Source: Mesorhabditis belari (lineage: Eukaryota > Nematoda > Chromadorea > Rhabditida > Rhabditidae). From it: 64,000 bases of DNA. Positions 33,401 through 44,255 of the stretch are shown here, in pieces (position 1 is the stretch's first letter; each line of letters begins with the position of its first letter). Location of the stretch: assembly GCA_958450365.1 (NCBI GenBank), contig CAUEEP010000078.1, positions 310,001 through 374,000 on the forward strand, in the 5' to 3' direction. The notes beneath the pieces are model-generated. The model made no database searches. It worked only from the letters and a program-made list of their open reading frames with translations, and had not been told where the DNA came from. A program made the position numbers and the translations under genes.

Positions 33401-36035
33401 AATGAGCTCAAGTTCAATGAGCTCAAGTTCAACTAGCTCAAGTTCAATGAGCTCAAGTTCAAAATGCTCAAAGATTTTCAGTCAAACAATTCAAACGATT
33501 CAAAAAAAGCCCCTCAAATTTGGAGACATTATCCAGTTTCGACTTTTTGTTCAGAAAACTTGTCCTTAAACTTGTCCTTTTTGGCCTTAACTAGGCAACT
33601 CGATGTTTATTACAGTAAAACCAGAGCTAAAATCTTCCAACATAAGACAGAAGACAAGAAACTTTTTATATTTCAAAACCTTTTTAAAACTCTGGATTCG
33701 GGGGGAAATTGGCAATGTTCCAGGTTGGCAAGAAAGTTGATTGGAATTCGATACGCTGGAGGCTAGAACTGTGCAAAAACTTTCTTGCTAACCTAATAGA
33801 AGGAAAACTGCAGTTTTTCCAAACCTAAAATGTATGCGATTCCTTTTTTTTCTTTCTTTTCAACTTCAAATGCCCCTTCAGCGTTTGAAAAGGACGGTTC
33901 TAAGTGATTTTTTTACAATAACATTGGATTAAAATGATTAAAATGAAATGAAATTGATTAAAATGAAATGAAAATGAAATTAGAATGATTAAAATGAAAT
34001 TTAAACTCAATATAATGCTTCTCATCTGAACATAAACGCAATTTTGTCTAGATTTCAGCGTATTAACAGTAAATTCAGACTCTTTTCTTTATCTTTACCC
34101 AGAATCTTTTCTTTATCGTTACCCCTTTAATTTCACGTTTCACGTTTCGAGTAAACTCTTCAATTCATCAAAAAACAACTGAACTCGAAAAAAACTGATT
34201 ATGCAAAGTTTCCGCCCGATAAATGTCACTTCTTTTTCCCCTTCCTAACCACTTTACAATTCGTAGTCTTTTTGTTCCTTTTTCGTGTCTTTTTGTTCCT
34301 TTTTCTTCTCATTTTCTTCTTGTTTTACTTTAATTATTTTTGCCTCTTTTTCGGCTCATCTGGAAGAGGCAAGTAACGTGAAATTTTTGAAAGAAAAAAG
34401 GGGAAATTTTGTCTTTGAACTCTTTCTAAATAGTGGAACTTTAAGGAAAATTGAAATCGATATGTATAAGTTGTACAAAAGTATAGAAAGTTGGGTAATT
34501 GAAGCGGGTTAAAAGAAGTCAAAATTGTTTAGTAAACGGCTGGCTAACTTTAGTAAACGGCTGGCTAATTTTAGTAAACAGCTGGCTAACTTTAGTAAAC
34601 GCCTGGCTAAGGCTAACTTTAGTGAACGGCTGGCTAACTTTAATAAACGGCTGGCTAAGGCTAACTTTAGTGAACGGCTGGCTAACTTTAATAAACGGCT
34701 GGCTAAGGCTAACTTTAGTAAACAGCTGGCTAACCTTAGTAAACGGCTGGCTAAACCCAAAATTCCTGGTTTACTTTAGCTTAGAAAACTAGGTATTTCT
34801 AGTTTTTGGCTTTTAAAGATTTCTTTCAAAATATTCTTTGCTTTTAAAGTTCGACACTTGTTTTTATAATTGTATGAGAGTTTTTTTTTTCCAAATTCCT
34901 TTCCTCATCGCTACTCTTTTGGACGCTTGACTGAATGGAAATGGAAAATGGGGATAAACTCACGTCGGATGAAAATTTTGAGCCAAAAAAAGTACAAAAT
35001 TACTTCCTTAAGAAAAAGGCTTAAGAAAAACTGCACTTTCCTTTGGGGAATGTGTATTTTTAACTATATCATTTTGAGATGTTGATGGGAAATTGTATCG
35101 GGTGTTCAAGATTTATAAGCGCTTTGAAGTTTGAAGGTTGTTTAGCACTTTTAAAGTCGGTTTATGAAAAAAAACCTATGAGAAAGCACTAAATTACAGA
35201 ATTGGGACTAGATTTGAAAGGAAAACATCTGTCAGTCCTTTTTGCCGTTGGCAATTTAAGGTTTTTTCTCTTTTTCCCACCACCAACCCATCTATTTTGA
35301 CTATTTTAACTATCATTGGATGCAGAATAAAATTGCGCATTGAATGATACAAAAAACAACTCAAAATGTAATATCCACGCAAAGTTGTTGGCGAAAAACC
35401 TAAGCCCCACCCATTATCACCTTTTGCCACATAACTTTGCGTGGATATTATATTTTGAATTGGTTTTGGTATCGTTCAATGCGCAATTTTATTCTGCATC
35501 GAATGATAATCAAAATAGTCAAAATCGATGGGTTGGTGGTGAGAAAAAAGAGGAAAAACCTTAAATTGCCAACGGCAAAAGATTAAGTCTCGCTCATTAT
35601 GGGCGGGACTTCACCTTTTGCCTCGCAACTTTGCGTGGATATTCCATTATGATCAAATTTTGATATTATTCTGCAAATGCAAATTTTGATATTATTCTGC
35701 ATCGAATGATAATCAAAATAGTCAAAATCGATGGGTTGGTGGTGAGGAAAACCAGAAAAATCTTAAATTGCCAACGGCAAAAGAGGACCAAAAGTTATTT
35801 TCTTTACAAGTTTAGTTGGAACAAGCATGAAATGCTCATTTACCTTCAGTCTCAATGAGTTCAGTCTGGATTCAAAACCTAAAAACCCTCGAAAATCATT
35901 GATCATTTTTCAATCTTTCAGGATTCTGACATGAATTTGTTGTTACCAATCGAGGTGCAAGAGCGAATTCCAAAATCGGTGGTCATCGTCCCGCCGAAGC
36001 TTCATCTATCGAGTCGATTCTGGGGCAGAAAATAG
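27371..36035 (+). CDS. candidate FW-amide neuropeptide precursor, five exons, 120 aa
   Basis: Exons 27371-27430, 28488-28520, 32434-32498, 32971-33061 and 35922-36035 join in phases 0/0/2/0 into one frame of 363 bases ending in TAG. Residues 1-20 (MHLMHTIAFFFLSILALLVQ) are a signal peptide. Residues 21-47 are spacer. F-W-G-K-R occurs at 49-53 and 66-70, and F-W-G-R-K forms the last five residues (116-120). Gly followed by two basic residues is the standard signal for prohormone cleavage and C-terminal amidation, so three peptides ending Phe-Trp-amide are predicted, released in the secretory pathway, presumably of neurons. I do not recognise a named family. The start was chosen because the ATG opens the signal peptide and follows CTTTGTACAG, a possible acceptor. 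Introns are long (0.5-3.9 kb) and full of repeats. Confidence 0.82.
27893..28065. repeat. CCTTTAAA microsatellite in peptide-gene intron 1
   Basis: About twenty copies of an 8-bp CCTTTAAA unit with single-base variants. Confidence 0.95.
28488..28520 (+). other. peptide gene exon 2: acidic spacer
   Basis: Eleven codons (ADLETELPDVA) between a CTTTTTCAG acceptor and a GTGAGT donor; phase 0 on both sides. Confidence 0.65.
28521..32433. other. peptide-gene intron 2 (3.9 kb) filled with mobile-element remnants
   Basis: Contains an inverted-repeat pair (about 28960-29060 against 29440-29560, sharing CGTAGATTCCGAAAAACA) and a 14-bp array TCTAGTGTTGTCTG (30549-30632). A block rich in GGACGTCCGTTTACGAATTA ends (30965-32080) is interrupted by a mariner-like MITE at 31036-31555. 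No further exon of the gene was recognised in it, although a short one could be missed. Confidence 0.6.
31036..31555. mobile_element. 520-bp TA-flanked mariner-like MITE
   Basis: Begins TTGGGTTGGGGAGAATGAGT and ends with the exact inverted sequence; TA on both sides (31034-31035, 31556-31557). An interior minus-strand frame (part of 31303-31629) shows no recognisable transposase motif. It is inserted within another repeat that has GGACGTCC-rich ends. Confidence 0.75.
32434..32498 (+). other. peptide gene exon 3: FW-amide peptide 1
   Basis: Encodes residues 32-52 plus two bases of codon 53. The peptide ends ARFW-G-K, and the final R codon is split by the intron (AG|A). Cleavage after R42 would give the octapeptide IAQSARFW-amide. 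Confidence 0.8.
32971..33061 (+). other. peptide gene exon 4: FW-amide peptide 2
   Basis: Completes the R of the first cleavage site, then encodes residues 54-83. The peptide ends RIFW-G-K-R. Cleavage after K59 would give VGGSRIFW-amide, again eight residues. An acidic spacer SLDEPAAEDQIGE follows. Confidence 0.8.
33100..33461. repeat. 15-bp GAGCTCAAGTTCAAT array in peptide-gene intron 4
   Basis: Over twenty copies of GAGCTCAAGTTCAAT starting about 40 bases after exon 4. A frame reading Ser-rich SSSMS repeats follows from the 15-bp unit and is not taken as coding. Confidence 0.95.
34531..34760. repeat. 21-bp AAACGGCTGGCTAACTTTAGT array
   Basis: About ten copies with nested 27-bp variants (CTGGCTAAGGCTAACTTTAG) in peptide-gene intron 4. 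Open frames on both strands are repeat-driven. Confidence 0.95.
35180..35790. repeat. nested foldback repeat upstream of peptide exon 5
   Basis: Alternating direct and inverted copies of a block containing GCCGTTGGCAATTTAAGG, CCAACCCATC and AACTTTGCGTGGATATT. Its right end is about 130 bases before exon 5. Confidence 0.65.
35922..36035 (+). other. peptide gene exon 5: FW-amide peptide 3 and stop
   Basis: Residues 84-120, from a CAATCTTTCAG acceptor to TAG. Ends SRFW-G-R-K-stop. Cleavage after K109 would give LHLSSRFW-amide, the third octapeptide. The upstream part (LLLPIEVQERIPKSVVIVPP) is spacer. Confidence 0.8.
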
Positions 36036-37092
36036 TGATGTGAGTTGATTGGACCCGGTTAAACTACAATTTAGATTTATTGTTAATCCATGTGCTAGAA
36101 TCAGGTTAAGATTATAGTATTGGGTATGGTTTACTGTGGTTTGGGTGGTAATTGTGGCACGTTGAGATCGGATAGAGTGACGGTAGTTGAGCAGCTCGAG
36201 ACGTTGCTTGAGTCGCGGTAAACGGAGCGCTGCTTAAGACCGAGCAAGTTCACTTTGAGCACTCAAAAGCGCGCTTGATGGACTCAAAATAGACAATAGT
36301 GGAAGAACTATAGGCAATAGTTGAAGAATTCTCAAATTTCTTTCAATTCTCATCGTGAAACACCTTTCAAAAGGATTTCTCGCAAAATCCCTCCATGCAA
36401 AAGCAAAATAATAATGATTTTTTGGAAGTTTATTCGCATTTTCCGTTTGACCAAAGATTTTTTGACTAGTCGACTGTAAAGAAAGAGCGAAAAAAAAGAA
36501 AAACGAAGATTAGCGATTAATTCAAATGATTCCTAGTTACAAGTTTACCTCATTTCATTCCGCTGTGAAAAATTCACCTCATTTCATTCCGTGTGAAGCA
36601 AAAAGATTGTATAATTTACTTGGAACTTGGAATTGACAAATCTTTGCTTCAAAAACAAGATTGACTTTGTAATTTGGGGTTTATTTTTTCGAAAAACAGC
36701 CCTTTTACACCTGGATTACAGAGAAAAATCATGATTTCATTTAAAACTCGCATTTTTTTTTTGCTTAAGCCGCCTTATATTGTAGGTGAAAATGTGAGAT
36801 TTGATGTGAAAACACGGGAAACTTTTGTTGTGAGTGGTAAATTTGAGACAAAAAAGTGTAGAAAGCTTTGTAGCTGCAATTGGGTGAGCCAATTAGCTGA
36901 ATACGTGAATTAGCTTTACAGATGGACAAATTTCTGTTGAATCTAACAATAATCCGGTCATTGAAACTGAATAGACAAAGAAGAGTTTTAATCCAAAAAA
37001 ATTTTGATTCCAAAACCTTCTTTTCCCAGGCCCAAACGGCTTTGTCCTTTGCCAGAAGTGGTGAGGCCGTTATCGGACTTTTGTACGCGGCA

Positions 37093-37243
37093 TAGGCATT
37101 GGCATTGGCCTTTTGCCATTGGCATTGGCCTTTTGTCATTGGCATTGGCCTTTTGCCATTGGCATTGGCCTTTTGCCATTGGCATTGGCCTTTTGCCATT
37201 GGCATTGGCCTTTTGCCATTGGCATTGGCCTTTTGCCATTGGC
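37093..37243. repeat. 18-bp GCCATTGGCATTGGCCTTTT array
   Basis: Eight copies with little divergence, embedded in a larger dispersed repeat (36970-37640) that shares TTTGAGCTCAAATATCTCG with laminin intron 4900-5480. Confidence 0.95.
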
Positions 37244-38049
37244 AATCCAACTTTGAGCTCAAATATCTCGGCTTTCGTTTGCCCAATTTAAATATTCTTG
37301 GTATCATTGGATGCGCCAAGGCTTTCTCTATCGATTGGTACAAAAACTGTTTAAATTGGACAGCTCAACACCGAGATATTTGAGTTCAAAGTTGGATTGG
37401 CAAAAGGGGCGGACCAGAAAGACCTTTTATACGCGCCCCGCCCCTTTTGCCATTGCCAATCCAACTTTGATCTCAAATATCTTGGTGTTGGGTTGATCAA
37501 TTTAAATAGTTTCTGTACCAATCAGCAGAGAAAGATTTGACTCATCCAATGATACCAAGAATATTGAAATTAAACACCCCAACGCCAAGATATTTGAGCT
37601 CAAAGTTGGATTGCCAATCGAGGCGCGTATCAAATGTCCTACAATCGATCAGACCAGCTCAAACCAAATTAGACTTGTATTTTTGGGTTACCTTTGTCCA
37701 GAATGAACAGCGAAGACCAAATAAGCCCAATCCCTGGTCTTAAATCGTTGCTTTCTTGTTACTTCTTGTACTAGACCCTGGCCAGGTAAGCTTCACAAAT
37801 AGATCTGACCCTAGCCAATTGGTTTCAAAAACTAAATTCAAAATCCACAAATCTTAACTTCTTTCATCGTAAAAAGCTAAAAACTCGACAAAAAACTATA
37901 CTTTTTAAGTAGACTCGAATTTGAACTCATTTTCGAAACATTTTTGCCGTTCTAGTAAAATTTAAGCATTCAAAATTGCATAAACTTTGAAGCGAGTGAC
38001 TTTTTAAAGACGAGTGACTTCAAGTGACCTTTTAAAGACGAGGATTAAC

Positions 38050-38245
38050 GTCAAAGCAATAATTTTTCAAAAAAAGACCTTTCTGAACGTAATCTGGATC
38101 TGGATTCTGAATAATCTGGATTACTTTTCTGGGAAATCCGTTCTGTCTTACTCTTTCAACTCTTTATCATTTCTCATCATTTCCGATCCGATTCCTTAAA
38201 TCGAATCGGAAATGAAATCACGGTTTTAGCATTTTACACACTATA
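38050..38245. mobile_element. dispersed palindromic repeat, copy 1
   Basis: A 200-bp block (GTCAAAGCAATAATTT ... ATCACGGTTTTAGCATTTTA) present in inverted orientation at 41172-41371. Both have an internal palindrome around CGATTC/GAATCG. No coding capacity. Confidence 0.7.
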
Positions 38246-39474
38246 AAACCCAAGAAACTCTTGGCGAAAAGTCAAAATGAGATAATCCTCATCAATAAAA
38301 GGAATGAATAAATCCTCATCATCGACATCGAAAAAAATCGGATAAATTCTCCAATTTGCTATTCATAATTTGATGGGTGTGGAAATGGGTCGAAAAAAAA
38401 TTTCTTTTGAGAGCTTCTCTTTTGTTCTTTTGCCTTCCTTTTCGAGAGATCTTTTGCGAGCTTTTTCAAGAAAAAGGAGATCTTTTGCGATTTGATTCGC
38501 AGAAATTATGCAACGAAAATAGGCTAACCTTTCAAGATAATCACGTTTTTGAGGGGCAAAAATGATTTATGCAATGATTGTGGCTTCAGAAATCGAATAC
38601 GAGATTGCAGTATAGCTTTGGAAACGATTGAAAACTTGAGCAAAAGTTTTTAAAAAGTATTTTGCGAAAGAGTAGCTTGTTTATTTGATTTTAAATTACC
38701 CGAAATCTTTCTCAAACGCGCCCGATCTAGTGCACTGAAGTTTTCCTAGTTTTCAATAGTTTTTCAAACGAGAAAACTTTAGTCGAAAGGTCTATGTGCA
38801 TATTTTTCGCTTTTCTGTGAAGACTAGCGAATTCAGTGCGCCAGAAATGGTTTGTTTACATGCTTTAAGCTCAAAATACATTCTGGAACTCATGACGAAT
38901 TGTACACAAATCTTTTCAACACTTTTTCTGTAGTCATCGGCTATTTCTAGCCTCATTTCCTTGTCTAAACCCTTCCTAATTCACTTCTTCAAAAAAATCC
39001 CCAAAACCTTTCATCTACTCATTTCTCGCGAAATTCGGCTTTCTGAAAAAGCTGAGCATTGAAAACTATAAGCTTTTAGAAAGCTATAAACTATAAGCTT
39101 TTTTAAAACGATCTTTATCGTGTCTCGTTTACAAGTTTACGTGAAATAAAATGCGTTTTAAAGCATCAAAAAAACCCGTTGTAAACAGATAATTATTGGC
39201 TTAAACAAGTGATCTTTAGTGCAGTAAAAAAGGAGTGGAGAAAATTTGATGGATATACAGGGTGACACAAAAGTTCGCAGCCACCTCATTTTACCAGGGC
39301 CATCACAAAAAAAGGTTTAGAAATTCGAAAGCTAGATGCGATTTTGGTCTAGAAAAGAGATTTGCCCAAAACAGAGCCTTCTCATCGAGTACAAAGACCG
39401 ATTCGTTTTTTTAAGTGAAACAAGATTTAAAACTTGAAATCCGTGTAAGAAATATATGTTGATGTTTTGATCTA

Positions 39475-39994
39475 TTAGGTTGATGCAAAAGTCTTTTTCA
39501 TTTTTTTCGTACTTCTTTTGAAAAATAACAAAGTCATCAATTAACCTATGGTTTGCTCTAAATGAAAAGTGTTTATTGTTCAATTTCCCATCTTTTTAAG
39601 TCAATTTGGGTTCACTTTCAAGCAAATTCGAGAGTGAAAACGGGTTTTTCATGAAAATCTATAAAAACCTCTATAAAGAAATTGACTGAATCAATTTCTC
39701 TGGAAATTTGGCCATCTACCTAACTATTTGTGCTCTATCTTTTATTTATTAACATCAAGATTGGTTTCCTTAGCTAAAGCGTCTAAAATGCATCATCGAG
39801 CCGTCGCCTTTTTGACTACCCGACTTCAGGCTCTCAAAAAAATCTAGACATAAGACATTTTAAACTCGTTTTAATGTCATTTTGCAGAAAAATAATTGGC
39901 CTTTCGAATTCAATAAACCGTTGTTCAATTGGTGCATTTGTCACTTTTTAACGGAAGTACGAAAAAAATGAAAAAGACTTTTGCATCAACCTAA
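39475..39994. mobile_element. 520-bp TA-flanked mariner-like MITE
   Basis: Begins TTAGGTTGATGCAAAAGTCT and ends with its inverted complement, TA on both sides. The interior is mostly palindromic and encodes no recognisable transposase. Confidence 0.75.
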
Positions 39995-40389
39995 TATATG
40001 TCGTAGCCGCTAACGAAATTCAGCCGCTAACGAATGAGGGTATTTGCGGGCATCCAATCAAAAAGTCACCAACATAAAAATTGTTCATAATACATATATT
40101 TTATAATAAATTTTTGAAATTAGCTCATTTGGTTCAGTAGAAAATTTTTTTTGAGCCCCCAAAGTTTAGGTTCAAAAATGCCCTAAAATGGCTATAAAAG
40201 ATTTTCTACTCAGCCAAAAAACTTGCCTAATAGCTCATTTTGTAGCTAATTTGATGTAGTTTCTTAAAGTAAAGCTACATTGAACATTTGTTTTTCAAAG
40301 CTAGGAGAAAGAGAGCGAGGAACAAATTCAGGGCAACTCTCAAATGTGAAAACAGCGACCGAGTCTGGTCTGGGCGCACGGGCTAGGGA

Positions 40390-40458
40390 AGAGAACCGTA
40401 GGGGGGGGCCGAACCCCACACCCTCAGTTTGGAAGTGAGAACTTAACCAATACACCAT
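40390..40458 (-). tRNA. tRNA-like sequence, anticodon loop resembles Trp (CCA)
   Basis: Minus strand: TCATGGTGTATTGGTTAAG (A box), hairpin CTCAC-TTCCAAA-CTGAG, B box GGGGTTCGGCCCC. The loop would place CCA as anticodon, but no acceptor stem pairing was found, so it is likely a pseudogene. Confidence 0.3.
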
Positions 40459-41081
40459 GAGGGCCCCTCTCATGTGTCTTCATGTGTTTTATGGAAATTT
40501 CATTTGCAGGTGCCTGTAGATCCATCTCCTCCACGCAAAATCGGCAACAAAATAAAAAAAAATCAAAAATCAAGAAAAATTCAGCCAAAAATTGCCTATT
40601 TTTAAAAATCCCGTTTTTTTTTTGCGTTTTCGATTTGTACTTTTTGATAGAATAAATATCTTTTCTTGTTTTTTTCTTTTGTCTAATATTTGGCTAATTT
40701 TTGATGCTAAAATGCACTTTTAAATGCACAAATGCAAATTTAAATGCAAATTTTCATTTCTTTCTTAGAAATTCATCAATTTTTATGTCATATGGGGGCG
40801 AAAAGTCTTCAATGAAACAGAAAATTCCCCTCATTTTTTTCATTTTCATTTTCATTTTTCTTTTCATGAAACAAAAAGTGCAAATGAGTAATCGTAAAGT
40901 TGCAGAAAATTGCATTTTTCAGGTGATATAGACGAAGGAAAAAGTTTTAGACTACAAGAAAAATGACTCGTTTACTTGCTAAGTTATGGTTTATTTATCC
41001 GAACTTTAAGCAGCTTTAAGCAATTGCTCTTTCTTTACTATTTAAAACAAACTTTTAAGTAAGTTTTAAAGAATAAGATAA

Positions 41082-41588
41082 GAATAAGAGAAGAATAAGA
41101 GAAGAATAAGAGAAGAATAAGAGAAGAATAAGATAAGAAGATCATCGTCTTTAAAAAGTCACTTGAAGTTTTTTATAGTGTGTAAAATGCTAAAACCGTG
41201 ATTTCATTTCCGATTCGATTTAAGGAATCGGATCGGAAATGATGAGAAATGATAAAGAGTCGAAAGAGTAAAACAGAAAGGATTTCCCAGAAAAGTAATC
41301 CAGATTATTCAGAATCCAGATCCAGATTACGTTCAGAAAGGTCTTTTTTTGACAAATTATTGCTTTGACGAAGAAGAATAAGAGAAGAATAAGAGAAGAA
41401 TATGATAAGAATATGATAAGAATATGATAAGAATATGATAAGAATAAGAGAAGAATAAGAGAAGAATATGATAAGAATAAGAGTAGAATATTATAAGAAT
41501 ATGATAAGAATAAGAGAAGAATAAGAGTAGAATAAGAGTAGAATAAGATAAAAATATGATAAGAATATGATAAAAATAAGATAAGAAG
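41082..41588. repeat. AAGAATAAGAG / AAGAATATGAT arrays flanking a dispersed repeat
   Basis: Tandem 11-bp units at 41082-41140 and 41374-41588, on either side of repeat copy 2 (41172-41371), so the element appears to sit inside the array. Confidence 0.85.
41172..41371. mobile_element. dispersed palindromic repeat, copy 2 (inverted)
   Basis: Reverse complement of 38050-38245 with few differences. Confidence 0.7.
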
Positions 41589-41754
41589 ATCTCTTTTCCA
41601 TGAAAAGAATTTATATTGTCTCTAAGGTTCCAAGTACCGAAACGGTCGGATCCGAGCCGGTGAATTAAGGAAGGGCTGCACCGAAGCCGGGGAATCCGAT
41701 CCGTTAATAAAAAAGTGAAGGAATTGACAAGAAAAGTAGATTTTTGGAGAGGGA

Positions 41755-41830
41755 TTTAACCCTTGATCTTTTGCTTTCTGGAGAATTTCAATAACGACTG
41801 AGCCATCCGGTAGCTTAATTTTCCAAGAGA
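41755..41830 (-). tRNA. class II tRNA-like sequence
   Basis: Minus strand: A-box-like CTACCGGATGGCTCAGTCG, long variable region AAGCAAAAGATCA, B box AGGGTTAAATCCC. Anticodon unclear. Confidence 0.25.
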
Positions 41831-41872
41831 AAGAAGGAAAGAAAAGGGGGAAGAAGAAAGAAGGAAATACCT

Positions 41873-42138
41873 GCCGTAAATACCTGTAATAGTGCCCCAC
41901 CGTCCTCGTACAGTCGCGTAGTCGCAAAAGTTTTTTAGTATTTCATTTTTTTCAAAGCGCTCCTACTTTCAAAAAATGGGTCTTTAGTGTTAAAAAATAG
42001 CTGAAATTCAGGCTATTTTTGATACCTAAGCGCGCATTGTAGCATAAAACAGTGTCGAGAAAAACCCGTTCAAAGCTAGACTACGCAACACTCGGCACCG
42101 TCATTATGGGGGTGGGGTACTATTACATTATTTACGGT
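41873..42138. mobile_element. MITE with CCGTAAATACCTGTAATAG ends
   Basis: Same family as 51768-52046 and more distantly 3211-3470: inverted ends CCGTAAATA...TATTTACGG, inner CCCCAC/GTGGGG and CGTACAGTCGCGTAGTC. Confidence 0.75.
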
Positions 42139-42255
42139 GGGTCTTCAGCACTAGAGTGTGTTCCTCGCAAGTAATGCCTTTTTTAAAGCGCACCCTTAGG
42201 AAAAAGTACCGTACTTTTAGCAAAAATTATTGCAAAAAAATTGGCGCAAAAATCA

Positions 42256-42392
42256 CGAGCGCCGCCTTATATACGCTGCCTTATATACGCTACCTTACAT
42301 CGGCCGCCTTATATACGCCGCCTTATAAACACCGTCTTATATACGTAGTCTTATATACACCGCCTTATAAACGCTGCCTTATATACGCTTCT
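42256..42392. repeat. CGCCTTATATACG array
   Basis: Imperfect 13-15 bp tandem units (GCCTTATATACGC, GTCTTATATACAC). Confidence 0.85.
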
Positions 42393-43231
42393 TTTTTAAA
42401 GATATTCAACCGTTCAACTGATTTAGTGATTGATTTAGATTAACAACTGATTTAAATTCCCTTTACATGTAAAGATATTCAATTTACTCGACGTGTAAAG
42501 AGGGTTACTCGTAGTTACTCGATCGAAAACGCCGATTACTCGAGTAAAGATTACTCATGCAACTCGAGTAATTACTTACTCGCTAGCAACACACTCTACT
42601 CAGAACTGTGGGCTCAGCATCAAGTTGAGAAGACTTCTAGAAGACTGCTTTCAAGACACGACTTCTAGAAGACACTTCTAGAAACCATTTCTGACCGATT
42701 TCTCTTTGAAACCGATATCCTGTGGATAATAATTCTCTCTAATTTTTTGTAAAAATCTTTATTTACACCCTGCACACTGTACAATTTGATGGTTAATTTT
42801 ACAATTTTGCAATTACAATTTTACAATTACAATTTTAAGGCAATTCGGGAGAAATTTTTGAAAAAGAAAGACCGAAAAAAAAAAAGGAACTCAAAGGGAA
42901 CAATGGTGATACCAGTAACGAGAATGATTAGGGGAGAAAATGATGAGCTAGAACAAAGACTGGAGAACGACAACGACTACGGGATACCTTAGAAAATGCT
43001 AGTACATTTCCAGGGTGACCAGAAGTAACCCGTCCTAGGCTTCAGGCTCAAATTTCTGTTATTTGTAGACGAAAACGATTAATCTTGTTTTTCAAATCAA
43101 AAATTCATATCGTTTGCTGTATATGTTCAAGATTTCATGGCCATAGCATTGATAAATAATTTTTTATGAACGCTCAAAGTCAGCTGGTCAAAAAATAACG
43201 AATCAAATTTGGGATTTTTTAAAAAAAATGA

Positions 43232-43583
43232 GACCTTTTTTTGCGCACCTGGACATTTGCGCACCTTTCTTTTTGCTGGAAAACGCCTTAGGAAAGGTCG
43301 TAGAGCTTCAAAAATGTTTTCATAGAAGGGAATCGTATGCGTAGATTCAGAATTTCGACAAATCACACCTCGCTGACACGTCAAATTTGGGCTAAAAGTC
43401 AAAAACTACGCAACTTAACGCAACTTTTGCCTTTTAGCCCAAATTTGACGTGTCAGCGAGGTGTGATTTGTCGAAATTCGGAATCTACGCATACGATTCC
43501 CTTCTATGAAAACATTTTCGAAGCTCTACGACCTTTCCTAAGGCGTTTTCCAGCAAAAAAAAGGTCGCATTTGTCCCACCCCC
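43232..43583. mobile_element. foldback element, copy 1, left end truncated
   Basis: A palindrome centred near 43415, with arms sharing GTGTGATTTGTCGAAATTCG, related to the complete copy at 52677-53052. The right terminus GGTCGCATTTGTCCCACCCC is intact; the left terminus stops inside the repeat. Confidence 0.7.
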
Positions 43584-44255
43584 AAAAAACCCCACAAAAA
43601 GTTTCCTCTTATTCTTAAACGCTAATTTTTTACTATGTTTAAGTAGATTCATTTCAAAAAAATATTAAATGCATTAGTTTTATTATTTTCTATAAGATCA
43701 TCGATAAAGAAACACCTAAATTTGAGTTACGGCTCGTCATTTTTCATTTTTTTTCAACCAGCCACTTTTAAGCGTTCATAAAAGACTTTCTATTGATTTT
43801 ATGTTCATGAAATCTTGAACATTTACAGAAAACGATACGAATTTTGATTTAAAAAAGAAATTAATCGTTTTCGTCTACAAATAACAGAAATATGAGTCTA
43901 GAAAAATTTGGTTCCTTATCTTTTTAAATTTGGTTCCTTATCTCTCTAAAATTGGTTCCTTATCTCAACAAATTGGGTTCTTTCTGGTCACCATGTAGTA
44001 CGATTTTTGATCTCTAAACAATCTCTACTAATTTCTCAATTTTCAAATTTTCTTTCAATAGGAGAGGGTCTTCGGGATCGCATGGATCACGTTCGGCCTC
44101 TTCGGCGATCACCTAAATTTTGAGAGATTCAAAAACTCTTCTAAAATTGAGTTACTCTAAAATTTTCGATGACTTAAACCCGACTCCAATTGGTTGACTC
44201 AATAAAATGAGTAACTTCAATCGATTTCCCAACGCCGAAAACCCCCCGGGTTATA

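Noticed and set aside
33297..33569. Ser-rich SSSMS protein
   Set aside because: Repeat-driven frame inside peptide-gene intron 4.
43127..43618. Identical frames on both strands (NLTCQRGVICRNSESTHTIP), also at 52660-52863
   Set aside because: Arms of the palindromic foldback family; non-coding.
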